From contig NZ_CADFEB010000015.1 of NCBI RefSeq assembly GCF_902833085.1, positions 1-64,000 on the forward strand: a stretch of 64,000 nt of DNA. Reading direction: 5' to 3'. The position numbers and the translations under genes are program-made. Shown one piece after another: positions 14,769-23,744 of the stretch. The stretch is from Burkholderia ubonensis. Its GTDB lineage: Bacteria; Pseudomonadota; Gammaproteobacteria; Burkholderiales; Burkholderiaceae. The notes beneath the pieces are model-generated. The model saw only the letters and a program-made list of their open reading frames with translations, was not told where the DNA came from and did no database searches. Positions within the stretch are counted from its first letter, which is position 1. Every line of letters begins with the position of its first letter.

Positions 14769-16187
14769 ATGGCGTGCACGGCGAGCGACATCCACGATCT
14801 GCGCAGCGCGCTCGATGCGCTGGCCCGCGCGGGTGAACGGCCGGTCGAAATCGATGCGCCGCTTGATCCGCACGTCGGGCTGATCGACGATTACCTCGCG
14901 TCCTATCGAGCGAGCGCTGCGTCGTGGTTCGCGGCGGAGCAGCCGCTGCGGCTGTATCGCCGGCCTGCGCGCGGCCGCTTTCCGGTGCTCATGGGCCTGT
15001 TCGGCAGCCGCGCGCGCACCGGCGTGCTGCTCGGCGACGATCGGCCGGGCGAGCGCATCGTCCGCGCCATCCGCTCGCCGCTCGCGCCGACGCTGTCGGC
15101 ACGAGCGACGCCGCGCGAATGGGTCACGGCGCCCGACCTGCGGCAATGGCTGCCGGCGCTGACCTGCACGGCCGGCGACCCGGGGCCGACGGTGACGCTC
15201 GGCCTCGTCTATGCGCGCGACGCCATTACCGGCATCGCGAATTGCTCGGTACACCGGATTACGCTCAAGCCGAACTCGACCGTGGTGGCGATCTCGTCGA
15301 AGGGGCATCTGCAGCAGCTCGTCGATCGGCACGTCGCGCGGGGCGAGCGGCTTCCGGTGTCGGTCAATATCGGGCTCGACCCGGCGCTTTACTATGCGGC
15401 CGCGCTCAGCAGTCCGGCCGTCGGGTTCGGCGACGACGAGCTCGCGGTGGCCGGCGCGTTGCGCGGCAGGCCGGTTGCGCTGGCGCCGTGCGCGTCCGGC
15501 GGCGGGTGGTATGTCGACCACGCGGAGATCGTCATCGAAGGCAGCCTCGGCGCGGACAAGGAGGCCGAGCACGATGGCGCGTCGGCCGGCCCGCCGGGCC
15601 ACGGGCACTCGATGCCGGAGTATCTCGGCTATTTCTCGGCCGCCGGCGCGGTGACCACGCTGGCCGTCAGCGCGCTGTCCTGGCGGCCCGGCGCGATCTA
15701 TCCGGCGTTGACGGGCCCGGGGCGGGAGCAGTCGGAATTGCTCGGCGTCGGGCAGGAGGCGGCGATCTGGCGGGTGCTGCACGACGAGGGCGCCGCGCCG
15801 CTGTTTCGTGACGCCGTCGCGCTGCCCGCGGGCGGCGGGCATCTGTTCACCGTGCTGCAGGTCGCGAGGCGCACGCGCGACGACGACGCGCCGCTGATGC
15901 ATGCGGCGATGCGATTGCTGGAGCGGGTCGCCACGACGAAGAACCTGGTGCTGGTCGACGACGACGTGAACCCTCACTCGGCCGACGACGTGCTGTGGGC
16001 GATCGCGACGCGCAGCCGGCTCGAGCGTGACGTGCTGCAGACCCCGAGCCTGCGCGGCACGTCGCTGGACCCCACTCAGTCGGAAAGCTATGTGTCCGGC
16101 GGGCGGAAGGGCTTCACCAACAAGTGCGTGATCGACTGCCTGGTTCCGTTCGGATTGCGGGAGCGGTTTCGGCGGGCGTACACCTGA
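14769..16187 (+). CDS. UbiD-family (prenylated-FMN) decarboxylase
   Basis: 472 residues, full length. The family pattern is visible: GDPGPTVTLGLVYARD, NCSVHRITLKPNST, SVNIGLDPALYYAA, the acidic site in AEIVIEGSLGADKEAE and EYLGYFSAAG, and the metal/prFMN region LVDDDVNPHSADDVLWAIAT with SRLERDV. This enzyme class reversibly decarboxylates aromatic or unsaturated acids and needs prenyl-FMN made by UbiX; no ubiX is in this window. The loop around GASAGPPGHGHSMPEYLG is longer and His/Gly-rich compared with UbiD proper. Last gene of the operon. The substrate is unknown: perhaps an N-heteroaromatic acid, as for pyrrole- or indole-carboxylate decarboxylases of this family. Confidence 0.88.
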   Translation: MACTASDIHDLRSALDALARAGERPVEIDAPLDPHVGLIDDYLASYRASAASWFAAEQPLRLYRRPARGRFPVLMGLFGSRARTGVLLGDDRPGERIVRAIRSPLAPTLSARATPREWVTAPDLRQWLPALTCTAGDPGPTVTLGLVYARDAITGIANCSVHRITLKPNSTVVAISSKGHLQQLVDRHVARGERLPVSVNIGLDPALYYAAALSSPAVGFGDDELAVAGALRGRPVALAPCASGGGWYVDHAEIVIEGSLGADKEAEHDGASAGPPGHGHSMPEYLGYFSAAGAVTTLAVSALSWRPGAIYPALTGPGREQSELLGVGQEAAIWRVLHDEGAAPLFRDAVALPAGGGHLFTVLQVARRTRDDDAPLMHAAMRLLERVATTKNLVLVDDDVNPHSADDVLWAIATRSRLERDVLQTPSLRGTSLDPTQSESYVSGGRKGFTNKCVIDCLVPFGLRERFRRAYT

Positions 16188-16532
16188 ACGGCGCATCCAT
16201 GCCCGTCCAGGCGAGCACACGCAATGCCGCAATGGCGCGCCGCTTGCCACCGGGTCCGTCCCCCGTTTCAGGTCTCGCACTCAAATACTCCCCTTAACGG
16301 ATTCCCACTAGGCGTATACACGCGTTCCGCGGCGGGAAAGCCCGGTTTCACGCCGATATAAGCGCTTCGACATGCGCTGCATGCTCGTCGCCCAATGGGA
16401 CGTGATGTTCTGTTCACCTACCCTTCGCTACGGCAAAGTGCGGACGACGTTGCCGCCCCAACACTAGATACGAGACAAACCTGACGACGGTCCACGTCGA
16501 CCGTTTCAGCATGCTGATAAAGGAGCAAGCTC
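16188..16532 (+). other. Intergenic region upstream of the nucleobase permease
   Basis: About 345 bases without a gene. It should carry the end of the heterocycle operon and a promoter for the permease, but I see no convincing -35/-10 pair, hairpin-T terminator or known riboswitch. GCGTATACACGC near 16312 is an imperfect palindrome. The only firm signal is a strong ribosome site (AAAGGAGC) ending eight bases before ATG 16533. Confidence 0.4.
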
Positions 16533-17918
16533 ATGAGCGATACCCCGGTGCAGCCGGCCGCCGGCGTCGGCGCGCAAGCGGCGTTCGGCGCGAACGGCGC
16601 CATCGACCGATACTTCGGGATTTCCGCGCGCGGCAGCACGCGGCGCCGCGAAATCGTCGCGGGCATCACCACCTTCCTGGCGATGGTCTATTCGGTGTTC
16701 GTCGTGCCCGGCATGTTCGGCAAGGCCGGCTTCGACGCGAGCGCCGTGTTCGTCGCCGTGTGCGTGACGACGGCGTTCGGCTCGCTGCTGATGGGCCTGT
16801 GGGCGAAGCTGCCGATCGCGATCGGCTGCGCGATCTCGCTGACCGCCTTCACCGCGTTCGGCCTCGTGCTCGGCAAGGGCCTGCCGCCGACGGTCGCGCT
16901 CGGCGCCGTGTTCCTGATGGGGCTCGTGTTCACCGGCATTTCCGTTACCGGCGTGCGCTCGTGGATCCTGCGCAACCTGCCCGCGGGCGTCGCGCACGGC
17001 ACGGGGATCGGCATCGGCCTGTTCCTGCTGCTGATCGCGTCGAACGACGTCGGCCTCGTCGTCAAGAACCCGGGCGCCGGCCTGCCGGTGTCGCTCGGCC
17101 ACGTCACCGCGCTGCCGGTGATCATGTCGGTGATCGGTCTCGCCGCGATCTTCGGGCTGGAAAAGCGCCGCGTGCCGGGCGGGATCCTGCTCGTCGTGAT
17201 CGCGATCTCGGCGTTCGGCCTCGCGTTCGATCCGGCCGTGAAGTTCCGCGGCGTGTTCGCACTGCCTTCGCTGAGCGCGCCGGGCCACGCGTCGCTAATC
17301 GGCGCGATGGACGTCAAGGGCGCGCTGTCGCTCGCGGTGCTGCCGAGCGTGCTGGCGCTCGTGATGACCGCCGTGTTCGACGCGACCGGCACGATCCGCG
17401 CGGTCGCGGGGCAGGCCGGCCTGCTCGACGAGAGCGGCCGCATCATCAACGGCGGCCGCGCACTGACCGCGGACTCGTTGAGCTCGATCTTCTCCGGCTT
17501 CCTCGGCGGCGCGCCGGCGGCGGCCTACATCGAATCGAGCGTCGGCGTGGCCGCCGGCGCGAAGACGGGCCTCGCGGCCGCGGTGGTCGGGCTGCTGTTC
17601 CTGGCCGTGATGTTCCTCTCGCCGATCGCGGCGCTCGTGCCGTCGTATGCGACCGCGCCCGCGCTGATGTACGTCGGCCTGCTGATGCTCGGCAGCGTCA
17701 GCAAGCTGCACATGGACGACATGGTCGACGCGATGTCCGGCCTCGTGTGCGCGGTCTTCATCGTGCTGACCGCGAACATCGTGACGGGCATCATGCTCGG
17801 CTTCTCGACGCTCGTGATCGGACGCATCGCGAGCGGCGAGTTCCGCAAGCTCAACGTCGGCACGGTGAGCATCGCGGCCGTGCTCGTCGTGTTCTATCTC
17901 GGCGGCTGGGCGATCTGA
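16533..17918 (+). CDS. NCS2/AzgA-type purine (nucleobase) permease
   Basis: 461 residues and 12-14 membrane segments. AzgA-branch landmarks are YFGISARGSTRRREIVAGIT, TTFLAMVYSVFVVPGMFG, the GTGIGIGLFLLLIAS helix and IFSGFLGGAPAAAYIESSVG. The substrate-half-helix usually written APGMGLNAFF is AIGCAISLTAFTAFG here, so specificity may differ from hypoxanthine/guanine/adenine. Inner-membrane proton symporter. It sits in the same orientation directly after the phosphoribosyltransferase/UbiD operon, which makes uptake of that pathway's nucleobase-like substrate likely. The link is contextual, since a 345-base gap separates it. Confidence 0.88.
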   Translation: MSDTPVQPAAGVGAQAAFGANGAIDRYFGISARGSTRRREIVAGITTFLAMVYSVFVVPGMFGKAGFDASAVFVAVCVTTAFGSLLMGLWAKLPIAIGCAISLTAFTAFGLVLGKGLPPTVALGAVFLMGLVFTGISVTGVRSWILRNLPAGVAHGTGIGIGLFLLLIASNDVGLVVKNPGAGLPVSLGHVTALPVIMSVIGLAAIFGLEKRRVPGGILLVVIAISAFGLAFDPAVKFRGVFALPSLSAPGHASLIGAMDVKGALSLAVLPSVLALVMTAVFDATGTIRAVAGQAGLLDESGRIINGGRALTADSLSSIFSGFLGGAPAAAYIESSVGVAAGAKTGLAAAVVGLLFLAVMFLSPIAALVPSYATAPALMYVGLLMLGSVSKLHMDDMVDAMSGLVCAVFIVLTANIVTGIMLGFSTLVIGRIASGEFRKLNVGTVSIAAVLVVFYLGGWAI

Positions 17919-18018
17919 CGCACGGCTAAGCGCCGCGTCGCGGGCGACGACGGCATCCGGAACCTGTGTGCAAGCGCGCAGTATGATGGCTTTTTCAAAC
18001 TGCAAGGTCGAGGATCGG

Positions 18019-18402
18019 ATGAATCGGATTTTTCGTGGATTGACGTTGACGGCGGCACTGGCCGGGGTGGCAGCACTCGCCGCATGCGAAACCAGCGCAG
18101 GCAGCGTGCAGGCATCCGCCGCACGGCCGGCGGATGGCCGGCCGGTCGCGAAAACCGTCTACGTCGCGCCGCAGACCAGGCGCTGCGTGGGCGTTGCGCC
18201 GATGGAGTGCCTGCAGGTGCGCGACCGGCCCGACGGCGAATGGAGCCTGTGGTACGCGGGCATCGAAGGATTCGACTTCAAGCCGGGCTTCCGTTACGAA
18301 CTCGAGATCGACGAATACAAGGTCGCGCAGCCGCCGGCCGACCGCTCGTCGATCCGCTGGGTGCTGAAGCGCGTCGTGTCGCGCACGCCGGCGAGCGAGT
18401 GA
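18019..18402 (+). CDS. Lipoprotein with DUF4377-like domain
   Basis: 127 residues with a lipoprotein signal (hydrophobic LTLTAALAGVAALAAC, Cys at residue 23). The mature part carries CVGVAPMECLQVR, WSLWYAGIEGFDFKPGFRYE, and PADRSSIRWVLKRVVSRTP, the arrangement of DUF4377 domains (C-x-G-x-x-P-M-x-C-L-x-V ... I-E-G-F-x-x-x-P-G). Such domains often pair with META/HslJ proteins and are of unknown function. GAGGATCGG lies before ATG 18019. Expected in the inner leaflet of the outer membrane. Confidence 0.75.
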   Translation: MNRIFRGLTLTAALAGVAALAACETSAGSVQASAARPADGRPVAKTVYVAPQTRRCVGVAPMECLQVRDRPDGEWSLWYAGIEGFDFKPGFRYELEIDEYKVAQPPADRSSIRWVLKRVVSRTPASE

Positions 18403-18415
18403 CGCGAGCGTGCGG

Positions 18416-19282
18416 CTATCCGCCGAACGCGGCGACGATCTCGTCGATCGTCACGCGGATGCGCGCGGTGTGCCGCAGGTCCTGATGCGTGACGAGCCAG
18501 ATTTCGTACTGCGCATCGTTCGAGCGATCGGGCCAGACGCGCACGAGGCCGTCGCGCTCGCCCATCGGCACCGGTATCTCGCAGAGGCCGAGCCCGGCCT
18601 TCAACGCCGCGCGCAGCGTCAGGTTCGTGTTGAGCTGCGCGACGATGCGGCCGTCCGCCAGTGGTTCCCCGACGAACGACGGCACGCGCGCCTTCGCGAA
18701 ATGCGGCTGGTAGACGACCAGGTCGTGCCCGGCGAACCGCTCGCCCGGCACCGGTTCGCCGTGGCGCCGCACATAGTCGGGTGACGCGAACAGCCCGACT
18801 TCCCAGCTCGCGAGCCGGCGCGCGAGCAGGTCCGGATTGCGCGGCTTGACGGTCCGGATCGCGATGTCGGCTTCGCGCTTCGCGAGATTGAGAACCTGCG
18901 TCGTCGTGTCGAGCAGCACCGACACGTCCGGATGCTTCGCATGCAGGCGCTCGATCGCCGGCATCACGTATTCCTGCGCGAGCGCGTCCGTGGTCGACAG
19001 CTTCACCTCGCCGGCCAGGCGCTTGTCGACGCCTTGCGTGTGGCGCACGAGATCGTGCGCGGACTGTTCCATCGCCTCGGCCGCGCGGATCGCGATCCGG
19101 CCGACCGGCGTCAATTCATAGCCGTTCGACGTGCGCAGGAACAGCGTCGCGCCGAGCGCATGCTCGAGCGCGGCAAGCCGGCGGCCGACCGTCGCCTGGT
19201 CGATATCGAGCGCGCGCGCCGCGGCGCGCAAGGTCCGTTCCCGATGGAGCGCGACGAAAATGCGCGCGTCGTCCCAGTTCAT
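18416..19282 (-). CDS. LysR-family regulator, divergent to quinone oxidoreductase
   Basis: 288 residues from MNWDDARIFVALHRER; the family helix-turn-helix (TLRAAARALDIDQATVGRRL) starts at about residue 16. An upstream ATG would add seven residues but does not fit the family N-terminus. The C-terminal effector domain (GEVKLSTTDALAQEYVMPAI, then DIAIRTVKPRNPDLLARRL) is complete. It is transcribed away from the oxidoreductase at 19448 with a perfect 18-bp palindrome between them, so it most likely regulates that gene and itself. Confidence 0.9.
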   Translation of the reverse strand: MNWDDARIFVALHRERTLRAAARALDIDQATVGRRLAALEHALGATLFLRTSNGYELTPVGRIAIRAAEAMEQSAHDLVRHTQGVDKRLAGEVKLSTTDALAQEYVMPAIERLHAKHPDVSVLLDTTTQVLNLAKREADIAIRTVKPRNPDLLARRLASWEVGLFASPDYVRRHGEPVPGERFAGHDLVVYQPHFAKARVPSFVGEPLADGRIVAQLNTNLTLRAALKAGLGLCEIPVPMGERDGLVRVWPDRSNDAQYEIWLVTHQDLRHTARIRVTIDEIVAAFGG

Positions 19283-19295
19283 GATGCCTCCGGCG

Positions 19296-19313
19296 TGATG
19301 CAAATTTGCATCA
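19296..19313. promoter_or_regulatory. 18-bp perfect palindrome, LysR binding site candidate
   Basis: TGATGCAAATTTGCATCA contains T-N11-A (ATGCAAATTTGCAT), the LysR-box form. It begins 14 bases upstream of the LysR ATG and lies 135 bases before the oxidoreductase gene, where autorepression and divergent control would be expected. Confidence 0.6.
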
Positions 19314-19447
19314 TACGATCGGCAATTCGCTGCGTGTCAAGCGCGCGGCGCGTCACTACACTTTTTCTCGACCGATGCGGCGATTCGGCATGCGGATCGA
19401 ATCCGCCGCATATCCGGACTCTTGCGGACTCTTGAAAAGGTGAAGTC

Positions 19448-20479
19448 ATGTCGAACGTAACGCAAACCCTTCCCGCGGCGATGACCGCGATCGAGATCAC
19501 GCGGCCGGGGGCTCCCGACGTGCTGGCGCCCGTACAGCGGCCGGTGCCCGCGCCGGCCGCCGATGAGGTGCTGATCCGCGTGCATGCGGCCGGCGTGAAC
19601 GGCCCCGACCTGCTGCAGCGCAAGGGGCTGTACGATCCGCCTCCGGGCGCGTCGGACATTCCGGGCCTGGAAATCGCGGGCGAGATCGTCGCCGTCGGGC
19701 GCGACGTGACCCGGTTCGCGATCGGCGAGCGCGTCTGCGCGTTGATCACGGGCGGCGGCTATGCGGAGTACGCGGTGGCGCACGAAAGCAACGCGCTGGC
19801 GATTCCCGACGGCCTGTCGATGGTCGAAGCGGCCGCGCTGCCCGAGACCTTCCTGACGGTGTGGCTGAACCTGTTCCAGCGCGGCCGGTTCGCGGCGGGC
19901 GACAGCGTGCTGATTCACGGCGGCGCGTCCGGCATCGGCACCACGGCGACGATGCTCGCGAAGGCGTTCGGCGCGTCGACGATCATCACGACGGTCAGCT
20001 CCGACGTGCAGCGCGATGCGAGCCGCGCGCTCGGCGCCGACGTCGTGGTCGATTACCGGAACGAGGATTTCGTCGACGCGGTGATGCGCGCGACGCACGG
20101 GCGCGGTGTCGACGTGGTCGTCGACATCGTCGCCGGCGATTACGTCGCGCGGAATTACGCGGCGGCCGCGATGAACGGCCGCATCGTGCAGATCGGCGTG
20201 ATCAAGGGGCCGGCGCAGGCGCTCGACCTGTTCCCGATGCTGACGAAGCGCCTCACGCACCTCGGCTCGACGCTGCGTTCACGCACGCCGGCGGAAAAGG
20301 CGGCGCTGATCGAGGATCTCGAGCGGGCGGTCTGGCCGCACATCCGTCGCGGCACGGTGAAGCCGCTGATCGATCGGACCTTCGACCTCGACGATGCGCG
20401 CGCCGCTCATGCACTGATGGAGGCGAGCGCGCACATCGGCAAGGTCGTGCTGACGACGGCGGCGGCGCGCGCCGCGTGA
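19448..20479 (+). CDS. NAD(P)H:quinone oxidoreductase, zinc-free MDR family
   Basis: 343 residues. The GroES-like N-terminal part has VLIRVHAAGVNGPDLLQRKG, YDPPPGASDIPGLEIAGEIV and FAIGERVCALITGGGYAEY. The nucleotide-binding part has VLIHGGASGIGTTATMLAKA. No structural or catalytic zinc cysteines are present, and the pattern is that of the QOR/PIG3 (TP53I3-like) subgroup. It reduces quinones or enones in the cytoplasm. The LysR regulator is divergent. The start ATG has AAAAGGTGAAG before it. Confidence 0.9.
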   Translation: MSNVTQTLPAAMTAIEITRPGAPDVLAPVQRPVPAPAADEVLIRVHAAGVNGPDLLQRKGLYDPPPGASDIPGLEIAGEIVAVGRDVTRFAIGERVCALITGGGYAEYAVAHESNALAIPDGLSMVEAAALPETFLTVWLNLFQRGRFAAGDSVLIHGGASGIGTTATMLAKAFGASTIITTVSSDVQRDASRALGADVVVDYRNEDFVDAVMRATHGRGVDVVVDIVAGDYVARNYAAAAMNGRIVQIGVIKGPAQALDLFPMLTKRLTHLGSTLRSRTPAEKAALIEDLERAVWPHIRRGTVKPLIDRTFDLDDARAAHALMEASAHIGKVVLTTAAARAA

Positions 20480-20504
20480 ACGGCCGCGCCGCCCGCGTGT
20501 GCGT

Positions 20505-20939
20505 TCAGCAGTGGCCGAGCGGCGCGGCGGAGCGCGCGACGTCGGCGATCCGCACGCAGCGGGACATGCCGTAAATTTCGGCCTCGCGGCGTTCGCGCTC
20601 GCTGCTGGCGACCGCCGCCGCACATTCCCGCGGCACGCCGAGCGCCTGCAGTGCGACGTCGTACGGATGCTGGCTCGCTTCCATGGACGGCTGGCCGGCA
20701 TCCGCGACGACGACCGAGAAGCGGTCGAGGCTCGCCGTGCCGAACTGCCCTTCGAACAGCGCGCTGAACCGCGCCGCCGGCAAGGTCGTCACGAGGCCCA
20801 GGCGATAGCCTTCCGCCGAAGCATGATCGATCCACTGCAGGATGGTCTCGCGCTGCTGCTGCGATTCGCGCGAGTCGGGGGTCGCTTCGATCTGTTCAAA
20901 CGCTGCGTCGAGTCGGGTGACGATAGCTTCGATGACCAC
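20505..20939 (-). CDS. HAD-like protein lacking the catalytic N-terminal motif
   Basis: 144 residues from GTG 20939 (ribosome site GAAGAGGAAAC). After a helical stretch the chain reads GYRLGLVTTLPAARFSALFE, resembling HAD motif II. Further on, HPYDVALQALGVPRECAAAV, then REAEIYGM, resembles motifs III-IV (K-P-x-P-x-x-Y ... D-D/S ... A-G-M). The usual Lys is Gln, the acidic DDS is SSE, and there is no DxD at the start. It therefore looks like a HAD relative without phosphatase chemistry, or a decayed one. Also possible: a different alpha/beta fold. Function unknown. Confidence 0.6.
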   Translation of the reverse strand: MVIEAIVTRLDAAFEQIEATPDSRESQQQRETILQWIDHASAEGYRLGLVTTLPAARFSALFEGQFGTASLDRFSVVVADAGQPSMEASQHPYDVALQALGVPRECAAAVASSERERREAEIYGMSRCVRIADVARSAAPLGHC

Positions 20940-21219
20940 GGGTGTTTCCTCTTCAGAGACGTGATGGTCCGCTCGCTGACGGGAATGCCACGACCTTATC
21001 GTCGAACCGGAATACAGCACCAATTAATCTTTTTGTTCGACTCATAAGGTTCGGCTGATATCTCAATTTTGCGATTCCGCGTGCAATTTTGCATCCTGAC
21101 GCATTGCCGGCACGGCTCGCAACGATGCGCGGCATTGCTTCATTCGACGTGCGCGACGTGCACAGGAAAAGTGCGCCGATTCGCACGGAACCGGTGCACT
21201 TCTTCCGGCTGCCGTCGAT

Positions 21220-22578
21220 TCAATGCAGCTTGATCGACGGCTGGTTGCGACGCTGCAGCCAATGGCCGAACGCCTGGAGCAATGCGCGCGTCACGCCGTG
21301 CACGCTGAACAGGTGCTTGCGATACAGAAACCGGTACAGCCCGGTCGCGGCGAGACCATCGACGATCAGTGAGCGCGAGCGCATGCCGAGCTCCGCCTGA
21401 TAGACCGCGCCGGCGTGGCCGAGCGATACGACGGTGCCGGCGTCGCGGAACGTGAAGCCGGCTACCGGCTTGCCGGACAGCCGCCGCGCGAACGCCTGGC
21501 TCAGGTACACGGCCTGCTGGTGCGCGACCTGCGCGCGCGGCGGCAGGAAGCCGTGCGCGCCGGCGGACGGGCAGGCCGCGCAATCGCCGAACGCGAACAC
21601 GTGCGGATCGTCCGGCGTCTGCAGCGTGTCGGTCACGATCACCTGGTTCGCATTGTTGAGCGCAAGGTCGCCAATCGTGCGCAGCATTGCGGGGCCGGCC
21701 ACGCCGGCGGCCCAGATCGTGATGTCGCTCGCGAGCCGCTCGCCGGTCGCGGTCACGATCGCGTCCGCGCCGACTTCCGCCACGCGCGTGTTCGTCAGCA
21801 CGTCGACGTGCAGCGCGACGAGCTGCGCGTGCATGCGTGCGGAGAGGCGTTCGTCGAGCACCGGCAGCACGCGCGGGCCGCCTTCGATCAGCCGGATGCG
21901 GACGTCGCTTTCCGGGCTCAGCGCCTTGAAGCGATAGGCCGCGAGCTGATCGATCGCGTGCGTGAGCGCGGCGGCGAGCTCCACGCCGGTCGCGCCCGCG
22001 CCGATCACGTTGATGCACACGGGCGGCGCGCGCCGGTCCGGCTGCCGTTCCGCCAGATGGTTGGCCTTCGCGCACGCGGCGAGGAACTTTCGGCGAAAAT
22101 CCTCGGCCTGCTCGACGTTTTCGAGCGGAAGCGCATGGCGGGACGCGCCCGGCACGTTGAAGAAGTTCGTCACGCTGCCGACCGCGAGCACCAGGTCGTC
22201 GTAGTGCACGTCGCGCGGCGGCAGGATCTCCGAGCCGTCGCCGTCGAGCACGGCGCCGATCGTCGCGACGCGCCGCACCCGGTCCACGCGCTGCAGCTCG
22301 CCCTGCACGAATTGAAAGCCGTGCCGCTTCGCTTGCGCCGCGTATTCGATCGTGTGGCTCGCCGGATCGCGATGCCCGGAGGCCGCTTCATGCAGCAGCG
22401 GCTTCCAGAAATGCGTCGGAGAACGATCGACGAGCACGACGTCCGCCAGGCCGCGCTGCCCGACGGCGTCGCCGAGGCGCGTCGCCAGTTGCAGGCCGCC
22501 GGCGCCGCCGCCGACGATCACGATGCGCGGAACGCGCGTCGCGCGATCCGTTGCTGGGGGGAAGAGGGGCGTGGCCAT
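21220..22578 (-). CDS. Type II NADH dehydrogenase (NDH-2 family)
   Basis: 452 residues. FAD-binding IVIVGGGAGGLQLATRLG at the start, the quinone-reductase segment HFWKPLLHEAASG, the NAD-binding motif INVIGAGATGVELAAAL, and VFAFGDCAACP followed by PPRAQVAHQQAVYL near the end. A C-terminal amphipathic part (YRFLYRKHLFSVHGVTRALL) anchors it to the inner membrane. It passes electrons from NADH to quinone without pumping protons. It lies divergent to a LysR gene, which probably controls it. Confidence 0.93.
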   Translation of the reverse strand: MATPLFPPATDRATRVPRIVIVGGGAGGLQLATRLGDAVGQRGLADVVLVDRSPTHFWKPLLHEAASGHRDPASHTIEYAAQAKRHGFQFVQGELQRVDRVRRVATIGAVLDGDGSEILPPRDVHYDDLVLAVGSVTNFFNVPGASRHALPLENVEQAEDFRRKFLAACAKANHLAERQPDRRAPPVCINVIGAGATGVELAAALTHAIDQLAAYRFKALSPESDVRIRLIEGGPRVLPVLDERLSARMHAQLVALHVDVLTNTRVAEVGADAIVTATGERLASDITIWAAGVAGPAMLRTIGDLALNNANQVIVTDTLQTPDDPHVFAFGDCAACPSAGAHGFLPPRAQVAHQQAVYLSQAFARRLSGKPVAGFTFRDAGTVVSLGHAGAVYQAELGMRSRSLIVDGLAATGLYRFLYRKHLFSVHGVTRALLQAFGHWLQRRNQPSIKLH

Positions 22579-22678
22579 GAGAGGCTCCTCGTTGTTGTCG
22601 ATACGGGTGACAGATTTCGAGATACGAAGATATAGTTCGACATCCGCTCAGACAATTTAATGTTTATCGCCGACCCAT

Positions 22679-23632
22679 ATGTATTCACTTATAGGAAAGA
22701 CCGCGACGTTCCGGCAGCTGAAGGCGCTGGACATGATCGCGCGGCTGGGCAGCGTGTCCCGCGCCGCGCAGGAGCTGAACCTGACGCAGCCGGCCGTGTC
22801 GCTGCAGATCCGGCTGCTGGAGGAGGCGGTCGGCGCGTCGGTGCTGCAGCGGGTGGGGCGCGGCGTGCAGCTGACCGCGGCGGGCGAGATCGTCGCGCGC
22901 TATGCGCGCGAGATCCTGCATCTGTGGAGCGAGGCGGGCGACGAGGTGGCGGCGCTGACCGGCGAGCTCGGCGGCACGCTGCGGATCGGCGCGATCACGA
23001 CGGCCGAGTACCTGATCCCGCCGCTGCTCGTCAAGTTCACGGCGACACGCCCGCACGTGAAGACGTATTTCAAGGTCGGCAACCGCGACGACATCATCCG
23101 CATGCTCGCCACGCATGAAATCGATCTCGCGGTGATGGGGAGCCCGCCGAAGGAGCTGCGCACCCACGCCGTCGAGTTCGCGAAGCATCCGATGGTGTTC
23201 GTCGCGGCGCCGGGCCATCCGCTGATGCAGCGCAAGCGCGTGTCGCTGAAGGATCTCGAATCGGCGCACCTGCTGGTGCGCGAGCGCGGCGCCGGCACCC
23301 GCACGACCGTGGAGAGCCTGTTCAAGTCGTCAGGGTTCAAGTTTCATGTGGGCTCCGAACTGTCGAGCAACGAGGCGATCAAGCAGATGGCCGAGGCCGG
23401 GCTCGGCGTCGCGTTCCTGTCGCTGCATGCGTGCGCGCTCGAATTGCGCACGGGGCTGTTGGGCCAGCTGCCGTATCCCGGCAACCCGATCGAGCGCGAA
23501 TGGGTCGTGGTGACGCTGGCCGACCGGCGGATCTCGCAGGTGACCGGGCTGTTCCGCGATTTCCTGATCAAGCAGGGCGCGCCCGTCATCGACGGCGCGA
23601 CGGTGGCGCCGCACGAGCGGCGCCGCAAGTAA
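22679..23632 (+). CDS. LysR-family regulator, CbbR/RbcR-like
   Basis: 317 residues. The N-terminal helix-turn-helix reads ATFRQLKALDMIARLGSVSR, then AAQELNLTQPAVSLQIRLLE. The effector domain has LRIGAITTAEYLIPPLLVKF and DIIRMLATHEIDLAVMGSPP. The pattern resembles the CbbR subgroup, although no Calvin-cycle gene is near; it is more likely tied to the divergent NDH-2 gene across a 100-base gap. The start ATG 22679 has no strong ribosome site. Starting later would clip the helix-turn-helix. Confidence 0.9.
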   Translation: MYSLIGKTATFRQLKALDMIARLGSVSRAAQELNLTQPAVSLQIRLLEEAVGASVLQRVGRGVQLTAAGEIVARYAREILHLWSEAGDEVAALTGELGGTLRIGAITTAEYLIPPLLVKFTATRPHVKTYFKVGNRDDIIRMLATHEIDLAVMGSPPKELRTHAVEFAKHPMVFVAAPGHPLMQRKRVSLKDLESAHLLVRERGAGTRTTVESLFKSSGFKFHVGSELSSNEAIKQMAEAGLGVAFLSLHACALELRTGLLGQLPYPGNPIEREWVVVTLADRRISQVTGLFRDFLIKQGAPVIDGATVAPHERRRK

Positions 23633-23744
23633 GGGGCGCAGCGCCGCTCATCGGTTTTTCCGATGACTGAGATCGCCGCGACGACACTACTCGCGCGCAC
23701 GGCCGCCGGCTACCGTGACGATCCCGTTACTGCCGAGGCCACAC

